Positions 17,560 through 29,668 of a stretch of 64,000 nucleotides of DNA are shown here, piece by piece. A program made the position numbers and the translations under genes. The stretch is from positions 1-64,000 of the forward strand of contig NZ_BAFZ01000025.1 of NCBI RefSeq assembly GCF_000308575.1. Reading direction: 5' to 3'. This DNA is from Nocardia exalbida NBRC 100660. GTDB lineage: Bacteria > Actinomycetota > Actinomycetes > Mycobacteriales > Mycobacteriaceae. Position 1 is the stretch's first letter. Each line of letters starts with the position of its first letter. The notes below the pieces were generated by a model that saw nothing but the letters and a program-made list of their open reading frames with translations, ran no database searches and was not told where the DNA came from.

Positions 17560-19080
17560 TCAGTTCGGCGCCAGGAGTCCCGGATCGGACGAGGACCCCG
17601 AATGACCCCGGGGCGGCAACGGCAGGCTCGACCACGCGGGCGCCTGGGCCGGACTCGTGCCGGGCGTCGTCGCGCTGGGCGCCACGGGCCCGAAGGTCCG
17701 GCTCGACTGCGGCGAACTGCCCGGCGCGGCATGCGGATTGCCGAACAGCGGACCGAGCAGTTCGGGGAACGGGATCGGCGGAAGGTTCGGATCCGGGCGC
17801 AGCGTGGGCTGCGTGGGCGGAATCACCTGCGTGGCCGTCGAACCGCCGGTACTGCTCTGCGGCCCGTGTTCCGTGGTGGTCGGCCCGACGCCGGTGCTGT
17901 CCGGCGTGCGGTCGTGCGTACCGGCCGCCGCGGTCGGGAGCGGTGTGGATGTCGGGTTCGGCAGCTGGGAAGCGCTGCTCGTGGTCCCCGCGGGAGAGAC
18001 CTCGTCGTCCGCGGTGGGGGAGAACGTCTTGACCCCGTACCCGACGATCAGCCCGACGACCACGATCGCACCGGCCAGGGTGCCGAACACCTTGGTGACC
18101 GTGCCCGCGGGCGCGTCGCCGCCCAGCGCGCCGACCGGGAACACCGAGGGCTGCACCGAATCGGCGACCAGGGCCGCGCCTTTCGCGGTCACCGCCTCCG
18201 GGTCCGGCACGGTGAACACCGGGACCTCCAGCGCGGCGGTGAGGGTGTCGAGCACGGCGGGGATGTTGGCACCGCCGCCGATGACCGCGACCGCCTGCGG
18301 TTGCCGGGGCGACCGGGCGAACGCCGTCGTGACGAAGCGGGTGAGATCGCGCAGCAGGTCGGCGATCAACTCTTCGAAGTCGGCCCTGGTCAGCTTCAGC
18401 GGACGCCCGGCGACGTGGTCGATGGTGACCGCGGGCGCGATGGACAGGTGCTCCTTCGCCGCGCGGCCCCGGTTGGTGAGCATGCCGCGGTTCGGGCGGG
18501 TACCGCGCCTGGCGAAGTGCATGTCCACCAGATGCTGGTAGATCAGGTCATCGATCGCCTTGCCGCTGACGGTCGCGGTGCGATCGGAACGGAGCAGGGA
18601 GCCCTCGGCCCGGTCGGCGACGGTGACGCTGAGCCCCGAGGCGCCGAGATCGATGATGGCGACGGTGTCGTAACGGTCCAGCAGGCCGGTGTGCCGCAGG
18701 TACGTCAGCGCGGCGGTGCCCTCCGGGATCAGCCGCAGCTCACGCTGTTTGCCGGTGGCCGAGCGGATGATCTGCGCCTGCTCCTTGGTGCGGTAGGCGA
18801 CCGCGACGCTGGTGGGCGGCTGACCGGTCATCGGCTCGAAATCGCGTGGACCACCCGCGAACCGGCCGACCGGACGGATGATCTCGCGCGGCGGCTGCGT
18901 GGTCGGCAGCTGCGTGGTCATCAACTCGATCGAGGACGCCACCAGGTCGCCGAGATCGGAATGGGCCGCGTCGGCGGAGACGACGCGGTAATCGAAGCTC
19001 TGCATGCCGTTCGGCGCGGTGGAGACCAACGCCGAGCACACGACCTCGGCCCCGGCCGAGATGCCGAGGGATGTTCGCAT
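17560..19080 (-). CDS. Hsp70-like membrane protein with proline-rich tail
   Basis: This 506-residue protein has an actin/Hsp70-fold N-terminal ATPase-like part (about 1-310), with [25 protein letters not shown] and [15 protein letters not shown], i.e. the phosphate and adenosine motifs of Hsp70 relatives. One transmembrane segment follows ([20 protein letters not shown], about 330-350) and then a ~155-residue Ser/Thr/Pro-rich tail. The substrate-binding domain of DnaK is absent. GGGAGGTGAAC precedes the ATG at 19080. It is divergent from groES, so chaperone-linked regulation is possible. The proline-rich part is predicted outside the cell. The role is unknown. Confidence 0.8.
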   Translation of the reverse strand: MRTSLGISAGAEVVCSALVSTAPNGMQSFDYRVVSADAAHSDLGDLVASSIELMTTQLPTTQPPREIIRPVGRFAGGPRDFEPMTGQPPTSVAVAYRTKEQAQIIRSATGKQRELRLIPEGTAALTYLRHTGLLDRYDTVAIIDLGASGLSVTVADRAEGSLLRSDRTATVSGKAIDDLIYQHLVDMHFARRGTRPNRGMLTNRGRAAKEHLSIAPAVTIDHVAGRPLKLTRADFEELIADLLRDLTRFVTTAFARSPRQPQAVAVIGGGANIPAVLDTLTAALEVPVFTVPDPEAVTAKGAALVADSVQPSVFPVGALGGDAPAGTVTKVFGTLAGAIVVVGLIVGYGVKTFSPTADDEVSPAGTTSSASQLPNPTSTPLPTAAAGTHDRTPDSTGVGPTTTEHGPQSSTGGSTATQVIPPTQPTLRPDPNLPPIPFPELLGPLFGNPHAAPGSSPQSSRTFGPVAPSATTPGTSPAQAPAWSSLPLPPRGHSGSSSDPGLLAPN

Positions 19081-19477
19081 GTTCACCTCCCTTCGAGCGG
19101 ATGGTCATGGTGTCGCCGACCATCTCGAATCAACTGCCGGACCGCCGTATGGATGACGCGCGACCCGGACCGGGAAACGAACCGGCCCCTCGTCCGGGTG
19201 GGTCGCGGGGACCGGCCATGGATCACGTGTGTCTTGCTCTCTGGTGAAGCTGGTGGTGCAACGATCGTGCTGCGGCGCTGCGAGTCTCGGCGACGCTGTG
19301 GTACCCCTGGGTCGCCGATCCGCCGCCTGTTCGGCGACGAACCGGCGGCCGGACCGCAGCCGTCGTCAATAGTGTCACAATCCGTTATCCGAACGTTACT
19401 GTTTCCCCGAACTTATCGCCAAGCCCGCAGCTTCTCGGGCGTGCCGCGGCAAAGTTGGCACCGCTCAGCCTTGAGCG
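19081..19477. other. Intergenic region upstream of groES
   Basis: This is the long gap (585 bp in all, to 19665) between the divergent Hsp70-like gene and groES. No gene is supported. The stretch 19365-19410 is unusually AT-rich and may hold promoters. The heat-shock operator lies at its right end. Confidence 0.5.
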
Positions 19478-19504
19478 CTGGCACTCTCATGTATAGAGTG
19501 CTAG
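19478..19504 (+). promoter_or_regulatory. CIRCE element (HrcA operator) upstream of groES
   Basis: CTGGCACTC-N9-GAGTGCTAG matches the CIRCE consensus TTAGCACTC-N9-GAGTGCTAA; the two arms mismatch each other at one position. HrcA binding here represses groES/groEL transcription until heat shock. A shorter imperfect partner, GCACT-N6-AGTGC, follows at 19508-19523 and may be a second half-strength site. Confidence 0.92.
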
Positions 19505-19665
19505 TCGGCACTGTGTGTAGTGCTTGTGCCAGCAGCTTGACCACTGGGCAGGGGTCCCGGCACCCGCGACGACGGGGCTATGCGCAGGGTCAGCATCGTG
19601 ACCAACCGACGCGTCCGGAACAACGGTTCCGGACGACCGAATCCCCTGAAAGTGGAGGGCTCAAC

Positions 19666-19968
19666 GTGGCGAGCGTGAACATCAAGCCGCTCGAGGACAA
19701 GATCCTCGTCCAGGCCAACGAGGCCGAGACGACGACGGCCTCCGGCCTGGTCATCCCCGACACGGCGAAGGAAAAGCCGCAAGAGGGCACCGTTGTCGCC
19801 GTCGGTCCCGGCCGGTGGGACGACGAGGGCGAGAAGCGCATCCCGCTGGATGTCCAGGAGGGTGACACCGTCATCTACAGCAAGTACGGCGGCACCGAGA
19901 TCAAGTACCAGGGCGAGGAGTACCTCATCCTGTCGGCGCGCGACGTGCTGGCCGTCGTCACCAAGTAG
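19666..19968 (+). CDS. groES: Co-chaperonin GroES
   Basis: GroES is the 10-kDa lid of the GroEL chamber. The protein has 100 residues and nearly matches the mycobacterial one: [18 protein letters not shown], the mobile loop [19 protein letters not shown], the roof loop GRWDDEGEK, and the end [12 protein letters not shown]. The start is GTG at 19666 with GTGGAGGGC upstream. The gene lies about 160 bp after the CIRCE operator and 219 bp before groEL1. Confidence 0.97.
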   Translation: MASVNIKPLEDKILVQANEAETTTASGLVIPDTAKEKPQEGTVVAVGPGRWDDEGEKRIPLDVQEGDTVIYSKYGGTEIKYQGEEYLILSARDVLAVVTK

Positions 19969-19984
19969 CCGATCGGGCACGCAT

Positions 19985-21798
<1,814 letters not shown>

Positions 21799-21817
21799 AC
21801 CGGCCGTCGGGCAGGAC

Positions 21818-21863
21818 AACCGGCAAGGCCCCCGAACCGCGCGGTTCGGGGGCCTTGCCGGTT
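21818..21863. terminator. 46-bp perfect palindrome after groEL1
   Basis: Two perfectly complementary 23-base arms abut with no spacer, centred at 21840/21841. As RNA this is a very long stem with a tiny loop, 20 bases after the groEL1 stop. It has no T-tract. It also faces the end of the rskA-like gene on the other strand and can serve both directions. Confidence 0.8.
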
Positions 21864-22010
21864 CTTGCGGCACGGGACGCGACTACCGGTGATACCGAGG
21901 AGGTTCCGAAGCTCGACACGCTGTCTGCCGCGGGACCGGAAGGGTCGGCGGATGGTCCGGACCGTCGGGCCCGTACGCGTGGAGCGGGAATGCCTGGCGC
22001 GACGCCGGGT

Positions 22011-22262
22011 TCAGCTGGCGACCGGCGGCTGTTCTGCGGCGATGGCCGCGAGTAGGCGAGCACGCAGCGCGGGCGGCGGAGCGGCCGCCGTGGCGGTGGC
22101 GAGAGCGGAGAGCGCTTCTTTGGTGTCTCTGACTTCCCGGATGAACTCCGCGCGTAGCACGGGGTCCTCGCTGTCGAACAGTTCCTGCACCTCTTGATGG
22201 TCTTCGTCGTCGATCGATCCGAGCGCGACGGTGTGCGCGAGATCGATCTGGCGTTCGTTCAT
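22011..22262 (-). CDS. Anti-sigma-K factor RskA, N-terminal domain only
   Basis: This 83-residue protein matches the cytoplasmic sigma-binding part of RskA-type anti-sigma factors (LAHTVALGSIDDEDHQEVQEL, FIREVRDTKEALSALA, LRARLLAAIAAEQPP). It stops just where the membrane helix and external domain should follow. The next ~60 codons past the TGA, in the same frame, are Arg-rich with no hydrophobic helix, so this is not a simple nonsense change. It is either a soluble anti-sigma factor or a decayed one. It is directly after sigK (one base between sigK stop and this start), so the two are co-expressed. Confidence 0.8.
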   Translation of the reverse strand: MNERQIDLAHTVALGSIDDEDHQEVQELFDSEDPVLRAEFIREVRDTKEALSALATATAAAPPPALRARLLAAIAAEQPPVAS

Positions 22263-22263
22263 C

Positions 22264-22929
22264 TCACGTCACCCCCAAACTTTTCTTCAGTCGTGTCAAT
22301 CCGTCCCGAATCCGGGACTTAACCGTAGGTAACCCTACGTCGAGGTAGGTGGCTACCTCCGCATAGGTGCGCCCACCGTAGTAGGCGAGCGAGATGGCTT
22401 CCCGCTGGGTTTCGGTGAGTGTGGCGAGACCGGCCAGGACGGCCTGTTGGTCGAGCCTGCGCTCGACCTCTTCGGTGACCTCGTCGAATTCGTTGCCGAG
22501 CACCCGTATCCCGTAGGCGACCTCGCGCTGGGTGTGGGCCTGTTCGGCGCGGACCCGGTCGACGGCGCGCCGGTGGGCGAGCGTCATCAACCACGTCACC
22601 GCGGAACCCTTCGCCGGGTCGAAGCTCGATGCCATCCGCCAGATCTGCAGATAGACCTCCTGTGTGGTCTCCTCCGCGTATCCAGGATCGTGCAGAACGC
22701 GCAACACCAGACCGAAGACGCGCGCGCACGTCCGGTCGTACAGTTCGGCGAATGCTTCCTGGTCGGCTCGGCCGCATCGATGCAGAAGCGCGGCGAGCTC
22801 GATACTTTCGGCTGCGCGTGCCGTAACCGCAGAATCCACCGTGGGTGGGAAGGCTTCTCTTCGGAACGAGTCGCCCTCTGCGGCTGGCGGCCGCGTTGTC
22901 ACAACGCTCCATTCTGTGTCATCGGTCAC
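22264..22929 (-). CDS. sigK: ECF RNA polymerase sigma factor SigK
   Basis: This 221-residue group 4 sigma factor has region 2 (FAELYDRTCARVFGLVLRVL, EETTQEVYLQIWRMA, GSAVTWLMTLAHRRAVDRVRAEQ) and region 4 (LTETQREAISLAYYGGRTYAEVA, LPTVKSRIRDGLTRLKK). It is the SigK type normally held by membrane-bound RskA and released by proteolysis. The start is GTG at 22929. The cognate rskA follows immediately but is shortened. In M. tuberculosis sigK/rskA sit elsewhere (Rv0445c/0444c), so the location beside groEL1 is a lineage feature. Confidence 0.92.
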   Translation of the reverse strand: MTDDTEWSVVTTRPPAAEGDSFRREAFPPTVDSAVTARAAESIELAALLHRCGRADQEAFAELYDRTCARVFGLVLRVLHDPGYAEETTQEVYLQIWRMASSFDPAKGSAVTWLMTLAHRRAVDRVRAEQAHTQREVAYGIRVLGNEFDEVTEEVERRLDQQAVLAGLATLTETQREAISLAYYGGRTYAEVATYLDVGLPTVKSRIRDGLTRLKKSLGVT

Positions 22930-23046
22930 TACCGTAGCGTGCCGCTATGACCTCCCTTCCGGTGGGGTGCCCACAAGCCCGGCGCGGAACGGGCGCCGCG
23001 TTGCGAAAAGCGCCGACACGCCGGATATCTCGGAAGGAGACACGCC

Positions 23047-23232
23047 GTGACACGCCGAGCACTGTCGCACCGTGCCGGAACCGGCGGAGGCACGGTTCCC
23101 GGCCTTCGCTCGGCGGCCGGCCGATCGATGGTGACGATCGGAACCCACGCGCCGGCCTCCGGCGCTGAACCGATCACCGTGTCGCGTGAGCGGCTCGACC
23201 GGAGCATGTTGCAGTGGCCCGTTATTTGCTAG
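23047..23232 (+). CDS. Possible small protein in the sigK-whiB3 gap
   Basis: A 61-codon frame beginning GTGACACGCCGAGC has a good ribosome site (AAGGAG, seven bases before the GTG). The product has no domain I recognise (MTRRALSHRAGTGGG at the start, LDRSMLQWPVIC at the end). The gap 22930-23273 otherwise holds only upstream signals for sigK. The composition is typical of GC-rich chance frames, so support is weak. Confidence 0.25.
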   Translation: MTRRALSHRAGTGGGTVPGLRSAAGRSMVTIGTHAPASGAEPITVSRERLDRSMLQWPVIC

Positions 23233-23273
23233 GAATTCGACGCCCGGTGGCGCGTGGATGGGAGAGGATTGAT

Positions 23274-23567
23274 TCAGACGGCCATGCGGCGGCGGTTGCG
23301 CCGCGCGTGCATCTCGCGCTCGGTTTCCGACATGCCGCCCCAGATGCCATAGGGCTCGCTGACTTTCAGCGCGTGGGTGCGGCATTGCATGAGCACCGGG
23401 CAGGTGCGGCAGATCTCCTTGGCACGCATCTCGCGCGCGGTGCGGGCTCGGCCACGCTCGCCATCGGGATGGAAGAACACCGCGGAATCCTGCCCGCGGC
23501 ACGATCCTCGCATCTGCCAATCCCAGACATCGGCGTTGGGTCCCGGGAGGTGGGTCGGCATGGGCAT
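23274..23567 (-). CDS. whiB3: WhiB3-type iron-sulfur transcriptional regulator
   Basis: This 97-residue WhiB protein has the four cluster cysteines at C23, C53, C56 and C62 (C-X29-C-X2-C-X5-C), the GIWGGM turn, and a basic C-terminal tail (HARRNRRRMAV) for DNA binding. The N-terminus MPMPTHLPGPNADVWDW and the position near groEL1 match M. tuberculosis WhiB3 (Rv3416), a redox sensor that interacts with the primary sigma factor. The ATG at 23567 has GAGGAG upstream; a longer frame back to 23621 adds 18 residues not seen in the family. Confidence 0.9.
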   Translation of the reverse strand: MPMPTHLPGPNADVWDWQMRGSCRGQDSAVFFHPDGERGRARTAREMRAKEICRTCPVLMQCRTHALKVSEPYGIWGGMSETEREMHARRNRRRMAV

Positions 23568-24192
23568 GGTGAACTCCTCGTGGTGCGAGCTCGTCAGCAT
23601 TGTCGAGCAGTTGTCCTGCAACAGTTGTGGGCCACGACGCCGTGTCGGCGAAGGTGCCCGGGCTCGCCCCTCGCGGTCGCTGCAATTTCGCGCGGCGCCG
23701 TCTGTGGCGATGAGCTACGTTAGGTCCAGCCGCGAAATTCCGTCAATAGTTCGGCGCAGCACTTTTCCAAATCTCGCGCTGTGAAATTTAACCTCCGAAC
23801 TGTTTACTTTTCGCGTTGGTTCCGGCGATACTGTTCGGTTGGCCGGAGGCCCGTTGTGCCTGCATGTGTCGTGTACGATCAGATTTGCGCAGGTAGAGCC
23901 GCTTTTTGCGGTGTGGGGCCACTTCGGAGCGGATGGTGCGCGCATGACGGCCGCCGCTCCCGCGGCCGAGGGGGTTCGGGACCCGCGGATCCGAAGATGG
24001 CGGAAACGGGGCGGACAGGTTAATTACGCGAAACGCGCATGAATTCCCGGCGCGGCCGCTCGGCGATTGCCGGGGCTAGATTTACCTAATGGAAACATCG
24101 GCTCGGCGGCGGAAATGCCGGGTGCCGGCCTGTCCGTGGTCGCTCACCTTTCGTCGTCCCGGCCCGCGTGCCGCACAGGATAGAGTGCGCCC
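23568..24192. other. Intergenic region between whiB3 and the Rv3415c-like gene
   Basis: This 625-bp gap has no supported gene. Its middle (23720-23900) is clearly more AT-rich than the surroundings (runs such as AAATTTAACC and TTTACTTTTCGCG), as expected of the control region of whiB3 and perhaps the divergent gene. No clear operator palindrome was found. Confidence 0.5.
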
Positions 24193-25074
24193 GTGTTCGC
24201 GCCCGCTCCGCTCGGAGATCCTCACGTCGCGGTCCTCGCCGAGGCCGCCTTCGGCGCCGATCCGGGGCGCGCTGCCGCCGAGTTGCCGCCCGCCTCGGAC
24301 GCACTCGGCGGGTGGTATCGCGCCGTGGTCCTCGGCGGCCAGGGGCGCTATGCCGCGGCGCGTGCCGAATTGCGAAGGGTATGCAACCACAGCACCGACC
24401 CCGTCCTCCTCTCACTGGCGGGAAGTACCGAGGGCTCTTTTCTGCGCCAACTCGGCAGGCACGAGCGTGCGGCGGCGTTCGACGGGCGGGCCGCCGCGCT
24501 GATCCTCACCACCGGCGCGCGGGCGGAAGCCGGCTCCGGGGGTTCTTCGGAGGAGACGGGCGGTTACCGTCCCAGCCGCGCCGACGCGATCTGTGACGCG
24601 CTCACCGGACTCGCCGCCGACGCGCTCGGGACCGGGCGGCTCGCGCTGGCCGATCGGCTGCTGCGGCGCAGCGCGTCGGCGGCACGGCAGTACGGTGCCG
24701 GTTGGCGTCCGGCGATCCGCCTGGGCTGGGTGTCCGCCGAAACCGCCCTGGCAGCAGGTGATTTCGAGACGGCGGCGGCGCACGCGGCGACCGCGCTCGA
24801 GCTGGCCGACCGATCCCCGTCGGTGCGGCACCGGGTCAAGTCGCGCCTGCTGGTCGCCGCGGCCGACGTGGCCCGCGACGCGCGCGGACGATCCGGTTTT
24901 TCCGCCGAGGACGTCGCCGAGCAGTGCCGCGAACACGGACTGCTGCCGTTGCGCTGGGCGTGTGCCATGCTCCGCGCCGGTTCCGGCGCACCGGATGCGG
25001 CGGCCGAGGCGGCCGAGTGCGCCGCGGTCATCGCCCGTGCCGGCGGAGCGTTGCGCCCGCTGGGTGGCCGCTAG
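24193..25074 (+). CDS. Conserved helical-repeat protein (Rv3415c-like)
   Basis: This 293-residue Ala-rich protein looks like a stack of helical hairpins of TPR type (WYRAVVLGGQGRYAAARAELRR, ADALGTGRLALADRLLRRSAS, GDFETAAAHAATALELAD). It has no signal peptide or membrane segment. Its place between whiB3 and sigD is the same as that of Rv3415c in M. tuberculosis, of unknown function. The start is GTG at 24193. It may serve as a scaffold; nothing in the sequence gives an activity. Confidence 0.8.
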   Translation: MFAPAPLGDPHVAVLAEAAFGADPGRAAAELPPASDALGGWYRAVVLGGQGRYAAARAELRRVCNHSTDPVLLSLAGSTEGSFLRQLGRHERAAAFDGRAAALILTTGARAEAGSGGSSEETGGYRPSRADAICDALTGLAADALGTGRLALADRLLRRSASAARQYGAGWRPAIRLGWVSAETALAAGDFETAAAHAATALELADRSPSVRHRVKSRLLVAAADVARDARGRSGFSAEDVAEQCREHGLLPLRWACAMLRAGSGAPDAAAEAAECAAVIARAGGALRPLGGR

Positions 25075-25207
25075 GTGATCACGGAGTCCACCGTGTTGCC
25101 AAGTTCCGGCCATCGGGTCGCTATTGTTAGATCCGTTCCGCCCCTTCGGTGGAAGCACTGGTCGTCACCGGACCGTGCCACTTGTAACGCCAGGAATATC
25201 TCTGACG

Positions 25208-25786
25208 ATGACGCACACGGGCGAAGAGTTGGACCTCGCCGTCGCTGCCGCTGCGCAGGGCGACAGATCCGCTTTAGCTCAGGTACTGGAGATGATCCGC
25301 CCGCTGGTGGTGCGCTACTGCCGCGCGCGGATCGGAGCCGCGGAGCGTGGGCAGCTCTCCGCGGACGACGTTGCGCAGGAGGTTTGCCTGGCTGTGATGA
25401 CAGCCTTGCCCAGGTATCAAGACCAGGGCAGGCCCTTCATGGCCTTTGTTTACGGGATCGCTTCGCACAAGGTCGCCGACGCTCATCGCAATGCCGCCCG
25501 TAACAAGGCGGAGGCGATGGCCGAAGTACCAGATGTCATATCCACCGACCAGGGACCGGAACAACGAGCTCTCGAATCAGAGACGAGCAGACAGATGAAC
25601 CGTTTGCTCGCGACGCTTCCCGAGAAGCACCGAGAGATCTTGATCCTGCGCTTGGTCATGGGTTTGTCAGCGGAAGAAACCGCAGTCGCCGTGGGCAGTA
25701 CGGCGGGTGCGATCCGGGTGGCCCAACACAGGGCACTCGCGAAACTCAAGTCACAAGTGGCGAGGGCAGGTGAAATGTATGGCTAG
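25208..25786 (+). CDS. sigD: RNA polymerase sigma factor SigD
   Basis: This 192-residue ECF sigma factor has region 2 (VLEMIRPLVVRYCRARIG, LSADDVAQEVCLAVMTALPRY, GRPFMAFVYGIASHKVADAHR) and region 4 (LPEKHREILILRLVMGLSAEE, STAGAIRVAQHRALAKLK). It closely follows M. tuberculosis SigD (Rv3414c), linked to the starvation/stringent response. I chose the ATG at 25208, but GTG 25175 gives VPLVTPGISLTM, which resembles the longer mycobacterial N-terminus, and TTG 25124 is also open. The end overlaps the anti-sigma gene by 8 bp. Confidence 0.93.
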   Translation: MTHTGEELDLAVAAAAQGDRSALAQVLEMIRPLVVRYCRARIGAAERGQLSADDVAQEVCLAVMTALPRYQDQGRPFMAFVYGIASHKVADAHRNAARNKAEAMAEVPDVISTDQGPEQRALESETSRQMNRLLATLPEKHREILILRLVMGLSAEETAVAVGSTAGAIRVAQHRALAKLKSQVARAGEMYG

Positions 25787-26957
25787 GGATGGCGAGCGCG
25801 GTCGGGGTGACTGGAAGGCGCGGCTTGGATCGCGAAACAGCGGTCCCTACGCCGAGGCGTCCGGGGACACCGGCCCGGTCGACATCGCCGCGGTACGCCG
25901 CGACGATGCTCTGATCGACGCCATCGCCAGCGATGGTCCGGTGCACACCGACAGCGCCGAGGAGTATCAGCTCGCGACGTTGCTCGCGGATTGGCGAGCG
26001 GAACTGATCGCACCCGCGATGCCGGCCGAACCGGACCTGGATGCGATCGTGGCCGCGGTGAACCAGGAGATCGGCGCGCGGCAGGTTCGCATCGGGGCGC
26101 CCACCGGCGGGCGACTGAGGCTTCTGCGCCCGATCATGGGTGCCGCGGCCGCGCTGGCCTTGGTCTTCGGCGGCATGACGGCGTTCTCGTACAACGCGGA
26201 GCCGGGTGATCCGCTGTGGCGGGTCAAGGAGGTCGTGTTCAGCGAACAGGCCCAGACCACCGTGGTGCAGCGTGCGGGCAACGATCTGAACGAGGCGTCG
26301 ACGCTGGTCACGCAGAATCCCTCCGAGGCGAAGGTGCGCTTGGAGCGGGCCAAGGAGAACGCCGCGCAGGTCAGCGATCCGGATAAGCGCGCCGACCTGA
26401 TGGCGCAGTGGGAGCGGTTGCTCGCGGAACTGCGCAAGGTGGAACCGGAACTGGCCGACCAGCTCGAGTCGACGGTGCCCAAGACCACCGATCCGCGCGC
26501 TACCCCCGGCACCAGCGCGACCACGAAGCCCAACCAGTCGACCGGCGGGACGTCCACGATCGTGCAGCAGCAGCCGGGCGATTCGACGAAGCCTTCGACC
26601 ACGGTCGATGCCACCGCTCCGAACGGGGGCGGGACATCGAACGGCGGCGGAACTTCGAATGGCGGCGGCGCGCCGACCACGGTGCCGCCGGTGACCACGG
26701 TGCCGCCGGTGACCACCCAGCCGCCGGCGACCGTGGAACCGACGGTTCCGCAGGAGCCGCCGGTCACGGAGGTCAAGCCGCCGCCTACGGGTGGGCCCAC
26801 GGCGGACACCGGTAACCCGTCGGCGCCGCAGCCGCAGCAGCCGCCCACCGCTCCCACACAGGGCAACACCGGTACGAACGGCAACAACAATCAGCCGCCG
26901 ACCTTCAGCGTGCCCGTCATCCCCAACCCGGGGTCGTTCGTGCCGCCCGGTCGCTGA
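25779..26957 (+). CDS. rsdA: Anti-sigma-D factor RsdA
   Basis: This 392-residue membrane protein has an N-terminal cytoplasmic sigma-binding region (about 25-110, RRDDALIDAIASDG and YQLATLLADWRAELI), one membrane helix (MGAAAALALVFGGMTAFSYN, about 135-155), a short helical external part (DPLWRVKEVVFSEQAQT), and a ~160-residue Pro/Thr/Gly/Asn-rich tail with GGGTSN and TVPPVT repeats. The architecture matches RsdA (Rv3413c), but the extended proline-rich tail is longer than in M. tuberculosis. The ATG at 25779 overlaps the sigD end. A terminator follows at 26982. Confidence 0.88.
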   Translation: MARDGERGRGDWKARLGSRNSGPYAEASGDTGPVDIAAVRRDDALIDAIASDGPVHTDSAEEYQLATLLADWRAELIAPAMPAEPDLDAIVAAVNQEIGARQVRIGAPTGGRLRLLRPIMGAAAALALVFGGMTAFSYNAEPGDPLWRVKEVVFSEQAQTTVVQRAGNDLNEASTLVTQNPSEAKVRLERAKENAAQVSDPDKRADLMAQWERLLAELRKVEPELADQLESTVPKTTDPRATPGTSATTKPNQSTGGTSTIVQQQPGDSTKPSTTVDATAPNGGGTSNGGGTSNGGGAPTTVPPVTTVPPVTTQPPATVEPTVPQEPPVTEVKPPPTGGPTADTGNPSAPQPQQPPTAPTQGNTGTNGNNNQPPTFSVPVIPNPGSFVPPGR

Positions 26958-26981
26958 TAGACGAAGTAACCGCAAGGCAAG

Positions 26982-27012
26982 AACCGATCGCCGGGCAGGC
27001 GGTCGGTTTTTT
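26982..27012 (+). terminator. Rho-independent terminator after rsdA
   Basis: An 11-bp stem (AACCGATCGCC with GGCGGTCGGTT, one G-U pair) around GGGCA is followed by six T residues. It is the only canonical T-tract terminator I found in the window, about 25 bp after the sigD-rsdA operon. Confidence 0.9.
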
Positions 27013-27189
27013 GTCTTTGCGGCGCCGGTCTGTAGGGCGGCCCATCGGGCCATGAGTCATCGGCGTGTCGGCCCGCGACGGGGCCTCGATGTCCGCTGGC
27101 CGAAGTGAGTGTGTGCGTCGAGAATCACATCGGCAAGGGCGAGGTACGCGAGCCTCGAGAGGCCCGCGCGCGTATCGGTGGGGGCGGTC

Positions 27190-29372
<2,183 letters not shown>

Positions 29373-29498
29373 CCCACTAGGTTCATGTACAGGACCAACC
29401 GGTCCGTGCATGATAAGAGCCGGCTGACCGGCTGTGGCGGTGAGCAGGCTGGGCGGTGGCCGGCGGTGCGTTTCATGCTGCCCGCCTGCCCCCGCAAA

Positions 29499-29647
29499 TG
29501 ACCACTGGAGGCGCGAGTCTTACGAGCGCCGTTCGCGGGCCGGCTCGTGCCCGAGTGGGCGAAGCGCATGCGACGAAGTCGCGAGTCTCGCCCGCTCGGA
29601 CGCGAGCCATGAGGGGTCCGCGAACACGCAGCGCCGCAGGCGCTGCA
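29499..29647 (+). repeat. Left arm of a ~149-bp inverted repeat flanking guaB3
   Basis: This segment is found again in inverted orientation at 30846-30993, about 85% identical by eye, with uninterrupted identical blocks of 26 (29513-29538) and 30 bases (29618-29647). It contains a hairpin GCAGCGCC-GCA-GGCGCTGC at 29628-29646, a few bases before the guaB3 ribosome site. It is non-coding, though both copies can be read as the same Ser/Arg-rich peptide (SYERRSR...QRRRRC). Confidence 0.9.
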
Positions 29648-29668
29648 AATTAGACAAGGAGATTTCGC

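Noticed and set aside
19471..19495. HAIR (HspR) site overlapping CIRCE, starting CTTGAG
   Set aside because: The second half does not match ACTCAAG; only the CIRCE arms are well formed.
23839..24042. 67-codon frame in the whiB3 upstream region
   Set aside because: No ribosome site and no family resemblance; the AT-rich region is better explained as promoter DNA.
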